Below, one piece after another: positions 37,501 through 51,935 of a stretch of DNA of 64,000 nt. Below the pieces are notes generated by a model. It did no database searches. It worked only from the letters and a program-made list of their open reading frames with translations, and had not been told where the DNA came from. Position 1 is the stretch's first letter, and every line of letters starts with the position of its first letter. The position numbers and the translations under genes are program-made. The stretch is from Torymus aiolomorphi (Eukaryota > Arthropoda > Insecta > Hymenoptera > Torymidae): contig CM070874.1 in assembly GCA_036365515.1 (NCBI GenBank), positions 108,823,235 to 108,887,234 of the forward strand. The letters are read 5' to 3'.

Positions 37501-39170
37501 GCTTAAATAATATCCAATGATACCTTATCTTATTTTCATATAATATAATTTTAATGAATATTTTCCTTTAGTTTTTATTATTTTAAAAAATTATTAAAAT
37601 TTATGAAACGGTTGAATAAAAATATACGTGTTTATAGATTTCACGAAACCGAGATATCCAGTCTTAAAACGTAAGTAAAAACCAAAAAAGAAAACAAAAC
37701 GTTTATGTCAAAATCCTAAATCAATTTTATTTTGAAAACATAATCACAAAAATAATATTTTAGTAGATTGTTAATAGTTTTGATATCAGATTTACATATA
37801 TATAACTTATGTATCTTAACTCGCAGTTATTATAAAGTAAATAAAAAAGTTTACTTCAAGAAGACAAAAATACAACCGTTCTATTAAAAGAAGTTGATTA
37901 TAAGAACAAAAAATCTCAGCTTGAGTCAATAGTCACTCTAATTGGCACTTAGAAAGTAAAATTAAAATAATTTGATTAATTGACATACTTATATACGTAT
38001 ATATATATTTAGTCATTTTCCGTAATTGATTTGAATTTAAATCTAAAAAAATTTATTAGATTATATCAACAAAAATATTTATATAATCTAAAAAAAGATA
38101 TTAAATTAACTAAATAAAATATTGTTAATTACAAGGCGCCTCAACTGTGAATGTGATTAAAAATTTGAAATAAATAAACATGTAGTCGAGCGGTTATAAA
38201 AATGTCTTGAAAATTTTATTACTCGCACAATATACTTATTATTTTCAGCTTGAGCGTTCAGTGAATATTCGCAGATGTACAATATTCCTTAGTGGTAAAT
38301 TGAAAAATTCGATATTGTCTCATCAATTAAACATCAGTGAGTTTGTGTATCCTGTTGCTGTTCTTTTCATCGAATCGTTATATACGCAATTATAATATAT
38401 AATTATATAATTCATTTTGTACAAGTGTTTATACAAAAAATATAGAAATCGTCGGAGCCGACGCAACTGCGTATGCGCCGCACATATACAACTCCATAAA
38501 AAACGCATGCTTGATCATTTCGTGTTTTTCTTCTTTTTTCTTGGCTAATCGATTTATTAAAAAGATTCACATTAGTATACCTTATTATTTAAAAAATGCC
38601 TTACGTTTTTATTAAATAAGTAAGAGACATTCGCATTATTTGCCAGTTGTTATAGTTTGTTGCTTTGTCTCTTTCATTAAGAATGGTATAGATAAATCCG
38701 TTTATGCGATCCTAAAAGAAAATTCATTTGTTATTCAAAGTCAGATTTATTCGTTTTTATTGATATGTAAACAGTATTTCGTTTTATACTATTTAAAAAA
38801 AAATATCTCATTGAATATTCATGTGATTAAATTGAATTAAAATAAATCTTAAATCGTTTTTTATTGGCTAAATTACCATTTTCCGACAAAAACTCTATTT
38901 CAACATACTAAACGTAACATGAACGTTTTAATATTAAATTTAATTAAATTACTCGACGAGTATAATGTAATGTAATTAAAAGCTGATTGACTGGCCATGT
39001 AGGAAAATAATGAATCATATACAACCGTAAATGCTTAGCTTCGAATCTAAAATTCAAATGAGGAAATTCACGCAAATAGCAATTGGAAAAGCAGAATGTG
39101 ACGAGACTTACAATGCAGTGCTTTTAGGGCCAATTGTTGAAGAATATGCTGAGCGTGTGCAATGATTCTT
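37501..39170. other. AT-rich tract downstream of both converging genes
   Basis: No coding evidence. Probably includes the 3' UTR of the minus-strand Cdc42 gene, but I could not place its poly(A) site. Confidence 0.4.
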
Positions 39171-40334
<1,164 letters not shown>

Positions 40335-40585
40335 CTGTGAAATTAAAAAATGTATTAAAATAATTAATTTCTAAGTAAAATAAATATTAAATACAATAAT
40401 TGTAATTTTTAAAAAACAACTTAAATAATCAAAAGTATTCATTCTACACTTAACCATTTTAATTTCAAACAAATATTTTGAATACGTAAAGTTTTTGTTG
40501 TTCTTTTGCTATTTATAATTGATTATAAATACAAACAAACAATACAAAACTTGTATTGTTATCAGCATTACTTTATCTCAGTGTT

Positions 40586-40587
<2 letters not shown>

Positions 40588-40671
<84 letters not shown>
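40588..40671. repeat. (TA)n microsatellite
   Basis: An uninterrupted TA run of about 84 bp in the presumed Cdc42 5' UTR intron. Ile-Tyr frames across it are artefacts. Confidence 0.95.
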
Positions 40672-40675
<4 letters not shown>

Positions 40676-41129
40676 ATTAATACATTAGGTAAAGCAATTC
40701 CTTAGTAAATCTATTACAACTCATTAGAGTAAACAATATTAGAAGAATATTATTATTGTTAAAATGAAGTATAACAAATGCTCCAAAATGCTTTTCAGAG
40801 TCTCAGAAACAACAGTCAACAAAAAAAAGGAACTTATTAATTATTAAAGTAAATAATAGTAATTAATAGTAAACCTTGTTAAATGGATCTAAATTATCAT
40901 AAATACTATTACAATACACTATCTTGAAATGAAAAATAAATTGTAACGAATGCTCCAAAATGCTGTTTGGAGTCTCAGAGACAATGGTGTAAACCAAAAA
41001 ATAAAAATTAATTGATTATTAAAGTAAATAATAGTATGCATTGCTAAATAGACATAAATCATCATAAATACTGTTACAATATGACACCCAAGCTTAAAGG
41101 CTCATAACGCATTCGAGAGCAGAGACCTT

Positions 41130-42420
41130 TAAATGAAATTAAAAATATTCCTTATAAAGCAGTGAATGAAAATGAGACTCCCAGCAGGAATGCCAATCAA
41201 CTGTCAACCTTTGGCTCTCTATGATCTTCCCAAAACAAAAAAAAAGAAAAAGAGCCAGCCCAAAACAAAAAAAAAGAAAAAGAACTGCAGCAGCAGTCTG
41301 TATCGCTCTGCTAATCTTCCGAAAAACCCCTTGGCTGTTCTCAAACTTCAAACCTACCTTGGCAATCTTACAAATCTCACCCAGAACTCGAGCTTATCAC
41401 AGGCTACGAACGCGGAAATCTTTCTCTTTCTCTCGTGCAGAACCGAAAATTCCAGCAGGCATTAGTCAGCCCCGTCGCGGTCACAGGTAATACACTAGGT
41501 ATATATTACACGCGGTGCAAGCGCGAACGAGCAAGTGCTTAAGACAGAGAGAGATAAAACGTCAATACGCAGTCATCATCATCGTCGTCATCCTCTCTCG
41601 TCCTCAGGAACACACGCAGTTTCTAACCAGATGACGACGGCGAGCGTCGGCCCACACCCACACTCGCTATCTCTCTCTCTCTCGAAAAGGGCAGCCGCGG
41701 CGCGCGTATAACGGCAAACGCGCGTGCACATATGCACGCACTGCCGCGGTCGGTAGCCGCCGCCGCGATTGTTTTTCGGAGAAGCCATTTTGCGCGACAC
41801 GCAGGGCATGCATCACACACGCGCCCGCGCGGCTTTTATCTTACTGTACGTACGTGTGCTGCTGTTCTTCACCGGGTCGTCCTCCACTCTCCGGACTGCA
41901 CTTCGTCGTCGACGTCGTCGTCGTCGTCGTCGTGGGCTTATTGGGTGTCGTCCTCCCTCTTTCTCTGTCGGTCTTCGCGAGGGCCCTGCTCTCACGCACA
42001 CACGCACACCCGGGACGACGAAATCGAGCCTCTAATCTCTATGGGCGTCGACACAAACACACTCCGGCACGATTGCTGCTGCTGACGATGGGCACGACTG
42101 CGCGATCGCGGATAGCTAGCTAGCTGCTGCTACTCTTGACGCACGCACACAACGGTAGTGCGCCACCCCGTAAGTACGTGTCTCGATCAAGAATCGAGAG
42201 TGAGAGAGTGAGAGACAGAGAGAGAAAGAGAGAGACGTATGTTATACGAGCGGGAAGAGAGCGTTTTCAGAGATGAGGATGTGATGTGGAAATCGGGGGA
42301 GTCGCGGAGGTTAGCGGCCTCTGATGGTGGAGGTTAGGAGTCGCCACTGGGATTTAAATGCAGCGCGGTGACGGTGCACAGTGCATGATATCATATGTTT
42401 GTTGACGTGATTTTCGAGGA
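41130..42420. promoter_or_regulatory. Cdc42 promoter region, skew-switch island
   Basis: CpG-rich with GAGA and CA repeats. The left side is A+C rich (CAGCCCAAAACAAAAAAAAAG). The right side is G+T rich (GGTGGAGGTTAGGAGTCGCC). A minus-strand donor-like site lies at 41357 and a plus-strand GTAAGT at 42170, consistent with transcription leaving in both directions. The many overlapping frames are GC-rich shadows. Confidence 0.5.
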
Positions 42421-43530
42421 GGTGAGGTGCTTATATTGCGGATTTGCAAGTGTAATTTGTATAGAACAATGAGGCGCAATTTGTTTTTTTATATTGGCAA
42501 GTAATGAGCTGGTGCTAGACAAAGGCTTTGGCGTTGCTTTAGCTTTGTACTTGAGCCTTTGCTATTATTGCTTCCATTAAATGTTTATATTTTTAGCTCA
42601 ATTTCAAGAATTATTACTTTTAAAGTATTAATTTCTTCATCTACGAGTGGCTCAAATTGAACTAAATTCTAAATGATTATGTGATCTTATCTTACTTTGT
42701 TTAAACTATTTCTTGCTTTGTATATTCACCTCATAAACCCATAAGTATGATAATAATAAAGTAAATTAATAAATTTCATTATTCACATGAAATTGAAATT
42801 CCTCTTAATAATTATCTGTATAAATTATTTTTTGAATTAGATTTTGTTAAAGATATTCATGATTAATGCTGAGCTTGTTTGGAATACTATTTATATGTAC
42901 AAAACAAACAAATTTGTATAATTTATAGTGTATTTCAGCTGTAATGAAATAAAATAAATAAAATATTAATCATTAATTTCTCTTTAATTTTGGAGTAAAA
43001 GAAAATAGTAAATAGCTGCAAAAAGAAAAAATACTTTGTAAAGCTCTTAACTATAATAAATAGATAATCATTGATTTATAGTTACATTTGGTATTTTATT
43101 TATTAACGAAAAACAATAATTATATTATGATAATGCAGTTTGCATTATTTCAATTATATAAAACTGTTTGTGCTCAGTAAAAATATAGTCCTTATTACTA
43201 TAATAATACTTTTGTCTTCATCATATTTGATGTTATAATTTTGGATTTTATGAATTTATAAATTCATAAAAAATATCACTTTCACTTCAAAAAAGTTTCT
43301 ATAAAATAACATATACAAATTATAAATATTTGTAAGTATAAAGATTCTATGTTACAGAAATTGCTTTTATTATTCTTGTATAAAATTAAAAATGAATACA
43401 AAATTCATTTGCTTTGTTATAAAAGTTTTTTAACAATCACAGAAACCATTGTAAGAAAGTATGTACATGGTAGTATTGGAAATTTAAGACAAAATTTTTA
43501 GATCTTTCTGTAAAACAGTTTTTTTAGACC
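42421..43530. other. AT-rich intergenic DNA
   Basis: No repeats or frames recognised. The right end is probably the 3' UTR of the SUMF1 gene. Confidence 0.5.
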
Positions 43531-43686
43531 TTACAAAGAAACCACACACCGGAATCCAAGATTTCCTGCTGATGTGTCCGGTGTATTTTGACTTCTTGCT
43601 GCACAACGATATCTGTAGCAGTAACTTTTATGACAAAGATAAGATCCGCCCTTTTTTACCTTGTCAGAACCACTTGGAGCACCAGT
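43531..43686 (-). CDS. SUMF1: SUMF1 exon 4
   Basis: Starts after TTCTAG. Encodes [18 protein letters not shown] through GFRCVVSL and TAA, including both catalytic cysteines. Confidence 0.95.
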   Translation of the reverse strand, partial: TGAPSGSDKVKKGGSYLCHKSYCYRYRCAARSQNTPDTSAGNLGFRCVVSL

Positions 43687-45029
43687 CTAGAATGGAAATT
43701 TTTTTTGTAAGAAACTCTACTTACATACAAGATAAAAACAAATTATATTTTAGAAATTTATTGAATTACAGGATTCTTTTGTTTTTCTTCTGGGTGCCTG
43801 GTCATCCACCAATCTGAGGTCCACTCCCACACGTTTCCTATAACGTTATGAAGGCCATAGGCATTGGGTGGAAAATGTGTTACTGGATTTGTTTCTATAA
43901 ATCCATCTTCTCCAGTGTTATTAGTTGGGAATTCACCTTGCCAAATATTAGTCCTACAATAACAAATTTCAATATATTATTTTCATGCTATTTAAGGTGA
44001 TGTGATACCCACGCTATTACTCAATTCTGGATTCCCGTTTTTTTCGTTCAATTTTAAACTTTTTGAACAAAAAAACTCTTTGACATGTTTTAAGTTTAAT
44101 AAAGAACTATAACGTATCAAAGAGTTTTTTCCTTAAAATTAAAAATTGAATGAGAAAAATGGGAACCCAATTTTGAGTAATAGCGTAGGTATCACATCAC
44201 CTTAAAAGAAAGGTGCCTTTGATAATTTTGACCAACCTGTGCTCATTATTAGGCATTAGTTTATTTCCCCAAGGAAACAGTCTATCATTAAGACCACCAC
44301 GACAGGCTACTTCCCATTCAGCTTCTGTGGGCAATCTCTTTCCCAACCATTTGCAATACGCTACAGCATCATTCCACGAAACATGGACAACAGCATGATC
44401 CATTCTATCTGGAAGTTATAGATAATAAATGATATATTTATGAAATACATTCAATAAATTATTAAAATAATGAAAAATAAAATACCTGAAATATCAGAAT
44501 CAGATCCTTCAGGGTGCCTCCAAGTAGCACCTTTGACTGGTAACCACCAGGGAGCTTGCGCAACTGCCTGCTTTATTTCATTCTTGACATTATCGCTGAG
44601 TAAGCCTTCAAAAACAAATGAGTCTCCAAAACTTTCTGCTTCTGTTTTATAACCAGTGGTAGTTACAAACTCGTTGAAATCTTTATTGCTAACTTCGTAC
44701 TTGTCAATGAAAAAACTATCTAATTCTACTTCTCTTCTAGGACCTTCTCCATCGGAAACAAAGATAGGATCATTTGTCCCAATGAAATATGAACCACTTT
44801 TGATTTCAACCATGTTCGCAGTCAGATCCTTTTTGTAAACAGGCTTGATAAGCTCATCGTCAAAGACATCATCTTGCTTCGCAGGGCATGATCCATCACC
44901 CAAGTTCTGCCTGTTCAGGTTCTTTCCACAACCGCAATCTTTCTTCTCCTCCTCGACCACGGCGTATGCAGCTATCGCAAACAACCAAAGCACAGTAGCG
45001 GAACACAAAAGCACCTTTCCCGTCATCAT
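43531..45029 (-). CDS. SUMF1: Formylglycine-generating enzyme (sulfatase-modifying factor 1)
   Basis: Four exons join in frame to 351 residues; human SUMF1 has 374. The enzyme oxidises the active-site Cys of newly made sulfatases to formylglycine in the ER lumen. A hydrophobic N-terminal segment ([18 protein letters not shown]) is a signal peptide. Family blocks are clear: the N-terminal [77 protein letters not shown] and NLGFRC. The catalytic Cys pair lies in CYRYRC (Cys323 and Cys328, matching human Cys336/Cys341). No break is seen. The donor of exon 2 (GTTGGT) is non-consensus after GT. The C-terminus is three residues beyond GFRC and lacks a KDEL-type signal, as in the family. Confidence 0.96.
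43770..43953 (-). CDS. SUMF1: SUMF1 exon 3
   Basis: Starts after TTGTAG. Encodes TNIWQGEFP through [11 protein letters not shown] to KNP. The donor is GTAATT. Confidence 0.94.
43992..44205. mobile_element. TTAA-flanked MITE in SUMF1 intron 2
   Basis: Inverted arms of about 50 bp begin TTAAGGTGATGTGATACC and end GGTATCACATCACCTTAA. A second complementary stretch (ACAAAAAAACTCTTTGA / TCAAAGAGTTTTTTCC) extends the hairpin. The TTAA at both ends fits a piggyBac-type target duplication. It starts 31 bases from exon 2 and 38 from exon 3 and fills most of the intron. Confidence 0.8.
44237..44408 (-). CDS. SUMF1: SUMF1 exon 2
   Basis: Starts after TTCCAG. Encodes [18 protein letters not shown] through PNNEHR. 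The phase-2 end joins G of exon 3. Confidence 0.95.
44486..45029 (-). CDS. SUMF1: SUMF1 exon 1
   Basis: Encodes the signal peptide, a Cys-rich linker (CGCGKN...SCPAK) and the first part of the FGE fold to DSDIS. The donor is GTATTT. Translation could start at either of two adjacent Met codons. Confidence 0.94.
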
Positions 45030-45330
45030 TCTTTGGCTAAATCAACAACTATATCCCCATAAAAATAAGACTAAGAATCCTACAGCACAGCCAACTTTTT
45101 GAATTCGAATAGCTCGTCGTCACAGCTTCATGACGCGCGTCCGTCAAAACGTTTGACGATTATAAATGCCGCGTTGGACGCGCAGCTTTCACGACGGCGG
45201 CAAAAAATCAACTCTCTGGTGCACCTAGTAGTGGTGGGGCACTTTGAAGGTTAGGCAATGCATAGAGACCACGTGACCCTGCCTCGCAAGCACGGATTCG
45301 AGCCACGGGTGCATGCGCGAAAGTGGAGCG
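45030..45330. promoter_or_regulatory. SUMF1 promoter region with skew switch
   Basis: The left part is A+C rich (CCTACAGCACAGCCAAC). The right part is G+T rich (TAGTAGTGGTGGGGCAC). CG dinucleotides are enriched between. Position at a real gene start makes it a control for the other islands. Confidence 0.45.
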
Positions 45331-45839
45331 AGCGAGTGAGCGCGCTATATAATAAGTATATATACTCTGCGTACTTATGCTGCTGCAAGTGCAGCACAAC
45401 ACGCGTCAGGCTCGATTGGAGCTCGCAGCCGCGAAATTTTATTGACAAAGCGGAAAATTGTTTCGCAACGTCGATGCGAAAAATGCCCTCAGGGCAGATG
45501 CCATAAGTATAATAAAAGGTAGCTGAAATTGACAAGTTGGCACAGTTGCGCTTGTTTTCGCGGGTATGGCCGTATATTTAGGAACTTTCTTCTCTTGTAA
45601 ATTTTTATTGTGTAGGTAGTTTTTATACTTTTAAATTATGACGCGCAATAAGCATAACCAGTCTTGCCTTATTGGTACTTCGTCAATACTGTCAATAGAT
45701 CTTATTTCTATATAATAGTTGGATTATTTATTTATTTGAAAAGCTTGAATTACGTGAGATTTTTGTTAAATTTCAGAGTTTATATAAGTAAATATAATGA
45801 ATTAAGAGTTAAAAATAAATGTTGAATGATTCATTTTTT
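45331..45839. other. Intergenic DNA
   Basis: Nothing recognised. Confidence 0.4.
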
Positions 45840-46608
45840 TAGGGCTGCACGAGAGCAAGACAATATACAATATATTTCTGTAATTATATATTGTCTCGCT
45901 CTTGTAAATTCTTGAAAATTTCTCTTTTATTGTCTTGGCCTTGTCAGTTAATATGAAAACTGAAAAGTATTTATTGTCTTGTCTTGAAATTCTTGATCAT
46001 ATTGGAGTTACGCAGACGTGCGACAGTAAGCGAGTCAATCATTTAAAAAGGTCTCAAACCCAAATACCCGGGGGACGCGAGGTCCACGCAAAAATGGAAT
46101 TACGCAGACATGCCACAAAAAGCAAGTCCATTATATAAAAAAAGTCTTAAACCTAAATAGTCGAGGCACGCGAGATCTACGTAGAGGAGAAAGGCGCGCG
46201 GACGTGAAACAGTAAGCAAATTATTATTTAAAAAATTCTTAAACCCAAATATCCCAGGAGACGCGAAGTCCACGTAGAAGGGGAAGGCACCGCAGACGTG
46301 CGACTGTAGTCGAGTCGATTATTTGAAGAATTCTTGAGCCCAAATAACCTGCGGACGCGAGGCGTACAAAAGGGAGTTATTCGCAGACGTGCGGCAGTAA
46401 GAGAGTGGATTATTAAAAAGGTCTGCGTGACGGTGACTGCACATCTGCTTCTTTTTGCGTGGAACTCGTGTTCTCTGGCTATTATAAGAATTTTTTAAAT
46501 AATTGACTCGCTTACTGTCGCATGTCTACGTAACTTCCGTACTTTTCGTGGACCTTCCGTCACCTGGCTGTTTGAGTCCAAGAATTTTTAAAATAATAAT
46601 CGCTTGTA

Positions 46609-47689
<1,081 letters not shown>

Positions 47690-48105
47690 TATTTATTGCT
47701 TATGCAGTGCCACATCTACGTGCCTTCCCTTTCTACGTGGCCCTCGCGTAAATTATTAACCTGGCAATTCGGGCAACCCGGCGTTTAAGAATTTTTTAAA
47801 TAATCAACTCGCTTACCGTCGCACGTCAACGTAACTCCCTTTTTTGCGTGAACCTCGCGTCCCCCGACTATTTCAATTGTGAATTTTTTAAATAATTGAC
47901 TCGTTCACTGTCGCACGTTTACGTGTAACTCCCTTTTTTTGCGTGGACCTCGCGTCTCTCGACTATTTTGATTGTGAGTTTTTTAAATAACTAGGAGTGG
48001 ACGCGCTACGCGCGCCTTCACTCGTTTTCCGCGCCAAATCTATCTCTGTCTCTCTCTTACATGACGCCATGATACTACGTCATGAGATGCGCGCGCAATA
48101 CAGTG

Positions 48106-49710
48106 TGTTATGAACTGCGTTCGCATAGACGAGTAGCAGAATATTTAGGATCGTTCTACAATGATAATTTATTGTTTAAACGATTAATTACAAAATTAAT
48201 ATTAAATAAAATAACCGATTAAATAATAAACGTATTGAAACGTGTTCCTGTATCAAATTAATGCCGATGAAGATTTTAGCAATAAAAATAATTAATTTGT
48301 TTAATTAATCAGATATATAATTTTAATTTGTTCCTTAATAAGTAGTAAATTAACAATTAATGATTTGAGGATAACACGAATAGAAATAAATGATTTATAC
48401 GATAAATAATAATTATTTACATGATTAATAAATAATAATCCGATGATCGACAATTGATAATTAATAACGGAATGAACATAATAACGATAATTTATAATTA
48501 AATAAAGGGAGCTTGCTCAGGGTGAAAAGCTTTTCTGGGAACTATTTGTTATTCAAAGATTCTAGGAAATCACGAGGTTACGGTTGGCTGCAACGGTCAA
48601 AGTATTCAAGGACGAAGAGAGCGAGGTATCCAGAATCAACAATACCGAGAAGCCAAATTCCAACGGTCAAAAGCACTTAAGAAAGGAAAACAATCCAAGG
48701 TCAAAACAGAGAGTCATCACACAAACAAGCTTAGCCTGCCCTTGAAGGTAAAAGGGTCGATACGTAAATGTCTCGAGAATTCAACATCAAAACAATTCCA
48801 AGAATGCATTAGCGAGCGCGACCAACGGGAGTAAACACCTCCGAGAATCAATTAGGGAAGGAATGCATTAACGGTCGAGCTCGGTGCGCCATCACTGTTT
48901 ACCCGAAAGGTCACCTCAAGAGCAAGTCAACGGACAACCAGAGACAAACAATTCCCAGAACTATTGCGCAACAACCTAACGGCCGAGCCATCGTCAACAA
49001 CCAATCACGGACCAGCGGCGCCCGACGCCGCTGGAGGGGTCGGTCCGTCACTCGCCGCTCAGCGCCCCCAACCCTATTTTCAGGTCTGAGGCCTCTCCAC
49101 CGCTACTCTCCCTAATTCGGAGTGGGAAAGGCTTCCGAGGCAACCTGGCGCCCTACAGCCTCTACATTATACTGCTTCCCACCGCCAACCTGGAGCTCCA
49201 CCCACCGTCCAGAATATAAATAGAGCCTTATCGCCGGCGGGAGTCAGTCGCTTGAGACCTGGGTCGTTACCAACTAGCTTGGTACTCTGCTGCACTTGTG
49301 CATGTTGCGCCCAGAAGCTCTATAATCGGTCGTGGCCAACTAGTTTGGTACTCTGCTGCACTGGTGCTCGTCACCGTGTATGTTGCGCCGTTGAGCTTAT
49401 AGTCAAAAAAGCTTAGTAACAGTTATTGCATCAGTGCGCGTAATCTAGTTTATCTTATCGAGAAATTGAGTTTATATAGAGTCACAAACACGTTAACAGA
49501 ATAATTGTCAAAGTGATTAATTGAAGTTAATTTAATTCAATAAAATCCAAGTTAACTTTAATTTTCTCAAGAGTGTTTATTTCAATTTCCCGCGACTCCT
49601 TGTGCTACAGCGCTTTATTGCACAACGAAATTCCACGATCTAGTTGGTCAACTCGGCGACCATTGCAGAAGCGGCCTTTCTGCTCACAGACCCCGACTCG
49701 GGTCGTAACA
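48106..49710 (+). mobile_element. Solo LTR of a gypsy-type element
   Basis: Begins TGTTATGAACTGCGTTCGC and ends CCCGACTCGGGTCGTAACA, the TG...CA form of LTRs. It is flanked by the 4-bp repeat AGTG (48102-48105 and 49711-49714). A TATAAATA promoter lies at 49215-49222, and an internal duplication of CCAACTAG(C/T)TTGGTACTCTGC follows. It is related at both ends to the LTR that starts two bases downstream, but about 600 bp longer. No internal region follows it. Confidence 0.75.
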
Positions 49711-49712
49711 AG

Positions 49713-50710
49713 TGTTATGAGCTGCGTTCGCATGGTCGAATAATGCGATATTTAGGGTCGCTCTACAATACTAAATTACGTCTAAATAGAATAATTAATT
49801 AACCGTTCTCAACATAAATAATTTGATTAGCTCCGCGTGATTAATTAAAAGATTTATCCAGATGATAAAATAATGAATAGACAAATAATTAGCAGATTGC
49901 GATTTCGGTAGAAATAGATCAATAACAATTAATTTAGGCTTTAATAATAATTAGGAATTTAATAATATTAAGATTAAATAAATCATAACAAGATAAAACT
50001 CGCTTAGGGAAACGCTCTTCTTTTTTCTAGGAAATATTCATCATCTTTAATTCCAGGAGTTGTTTACTACATTTTTTCCGAGAAATTATCAACGGAAATT
50101 CGGGGAAATTTCTATTTTTAGAATAATTAGCCTTCAAGGACGAAATCAAGGAAAAACGAAGAAACCGGATAAAACCAGACATTTCCAGCCAACTACCCCC
50201 ACTCTCGAAGATAAAGGCAGATTTCTCCAGTGGGGCCACCCCCACTCTCGAGGAAAAAACCAGATTAAACCAGAAAAACTAGAATTCTCCAGCGAGGCTA
50301 CTCCCACTTGAGAAGGGGAAACAACTCTGGTTGGTCTTTGCTCCCACTTCTAAGTCTTCCCGAAGACTATAAAATGGAGAAGAATCAAGCTCGAATGCTC
50401 AGTTGCACTAGTGCAAGCGCCCTGATCACGTCTTAGTGTCAGGCGCCAATTATACTCTACGTTACTTTTGATTATATAGAGTCACGGTTGAAAGTTTATC
50501 TATTTTATCAAAGTCTACAAGTATTTTATTAATTGAATAAACTCCAGAGTTAAAGTTTATATCTTCGAGTTCGAGTTTTCATTTCAAAGTTTCCGCAATT
50601 CCTTACGCTTTAGCGCTTCATCGAACAACGAACCCACAATCTTATTGGTCAACGCGGCGACCATTGCAGAAGCGCCTTTCTGCTCCCAGGCCCCGACTCG
50701 GGTCTTAACA
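49713..50710 (+). mobile_element. 5' LTR of a related gypsy-type element
   Basis: Starts TGTTATGAGCTGCGTTCGC and ends CCGACTCGGGTCTTAACA. Contains TATAAAA at 50368-50374 and a short internal duplication around CCCCCACTCTCGA. It is followed by a primer-site-like sequence and a gag fragment, so it is the 5' LTR. A piece of a matching LTR recurs at 54820-54922. Confidence 0.75.
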
Positions 50711-50713
50711 TTT

Positions 50714-50731
50714 TGGTGACAGCGGTGAGAT
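50714..50731 (+). other. Candidate tRNA primer-binding site
   Basis: TGGTGACAGCGGTGAGAT starts three bases after the LTR terminus and begins TGG, as primer sites complementary to a tRNA 3' end do. The tRNA was not identified. Confidence 0.5.
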
Positions 50732-51499
50732 TGTTCGAAGGATTGCAAGGAAAAGGATCCAAGGAGAAGAGTAAGAAGTCCAGTATTGTGTTCCATCCAG
50801 GGTTTTTGAGCTGTGATTTCCCCTGGGATGCGGGCTAATGCCAGAACACCTGATTGGGAAGTTGATTCCACAGCAGCAATAAAAGAGAGAAATCCCCAAC
50901 CAATCAAGGATCAAGGACTTTATGAACGACAACAACAGAACTCCACCGAATTCGAGAGAAAGCACCCCTGATTCAGGATACGAGAGTGGGAGGGATAACA
51001 CAGCTCCAAGGCCAAATCAAGGACGGCAATCCCTCCCTAGAGCACATCTTTATCAACTTCGTTCCCGACGTCACCTGCGATCAGGCTATTGCTTATCTAC
51101 ACCATCGAATTGCAAGCATTGCCAGCAACACTAAGTCAGCATCTGCCCCGAATCACCGGCATTATTCACGAGTATCAACGTCAACCGAGGTTCATTGGAA
51201 TCAGCGAGTCATCAAGCGATAGCTAAAAGCTAAGTACCTGAGCGAGCGAGCGAGTAGAAATAATTAAAACTGTCCGATAAAGATAAACAAGCGTCCGGTT
51301 CAGGTTTAGGGAAACCGGGAAATAATAACGAAACTAGGAATAATCCGTCCGAAGTTTTACTTACATCCGTATCACGGTAGGAAAAGTCGCGATAGAGTAA
51401 GCCAACCTTTGCTTATACTGCGTACTAACTCTTTGCCAAGTTTTCACGAACTCCACGGAGCCTCTGATATAGTTAATGATGATAATTCAATAAGTAATT

Positions 51500-51778
51500 A
51501 TGCAAAAAATAATTCGCATGCATGTTATAGGACGAATCCTTCCGGTGTTTAACGGAAAAAATGTATCGGTGACAGAATTTATTAGAGAGTGTAGGGAAGC
51601 TGAGGAATTTGTTAATCCTAACGATAAACATTTCTTTCTAAAAATAGTAGTCTCGCTTCACCGGGGAAGCTCGGAATTACTTACAATTTAAAACATTTGA
51701 TAATTTGGAACAATTGCTATCCGAACTGAAAAGAGCATTTACGCCGACCAAGAACCTACCTCAACTACAAACAGACCT
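51500..51778 (+). pseudogene. Truncated gypsy-type gag fragment
   Basis: A short frame carries ILPVFNGKNVSVTEFIRECR and NPNDKHFFLKIVVS, typical of capsid-region gag in insect gypsy-like elements. A frame change follows near 51680, after which DNLEQLLSELKRAFTP and PQLQTDL continue in another frame. The coding sequence stops at the hairpin element that starts at 51779. Gag would package element RNA. This copy is dead: it has at least one frameshift and a missing 3' part, and no pol follows. Confidence 0.7.
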
Positions 51779-51935
51779 CGGTCGATTCTGTGCAAAGCTA
51801 CATGAATTTGAAAATTACGAAAAATGACGAAAAATGAGCGACTTTTCCCAAACCCACGTAATTCTTAAAATTTTCGTCATTTTTCGTCATTTTTCGCAAT
51901 TTTCAAATTCATGTAGCTTTGCACGGAATCGACCG
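51779..51935. repeat. Hairpin with about 63-bp arms
   Basis: CGGTCGATTCTGTGCAAAGC on the left is matched by GCTTTGCACGGAATCGACCG on the right. Both continue through AAATTTGAAAAT... and ACGAAAAATGACGAAAAATG. It abuts the broken gag. Confidence 0.85.

Noticed and set aside
40506..40688. Frame with Ile-Tyr repeats, and the similar one at 47045-47313
   Set aside because: They are translations of TA microsatellites.
41588..42123. Several overlapping frames in the Cdc42 promoter region, including one with an AAAATGGCTTC start
   Set aside because: CpG-rich 5' region with frames on both strands. At most an upstream ORF, with no domain.
44470..45102. Plus-strand frames over SUMF1
   Set aside because: Antisense shadows of SUMF1 exon 1.
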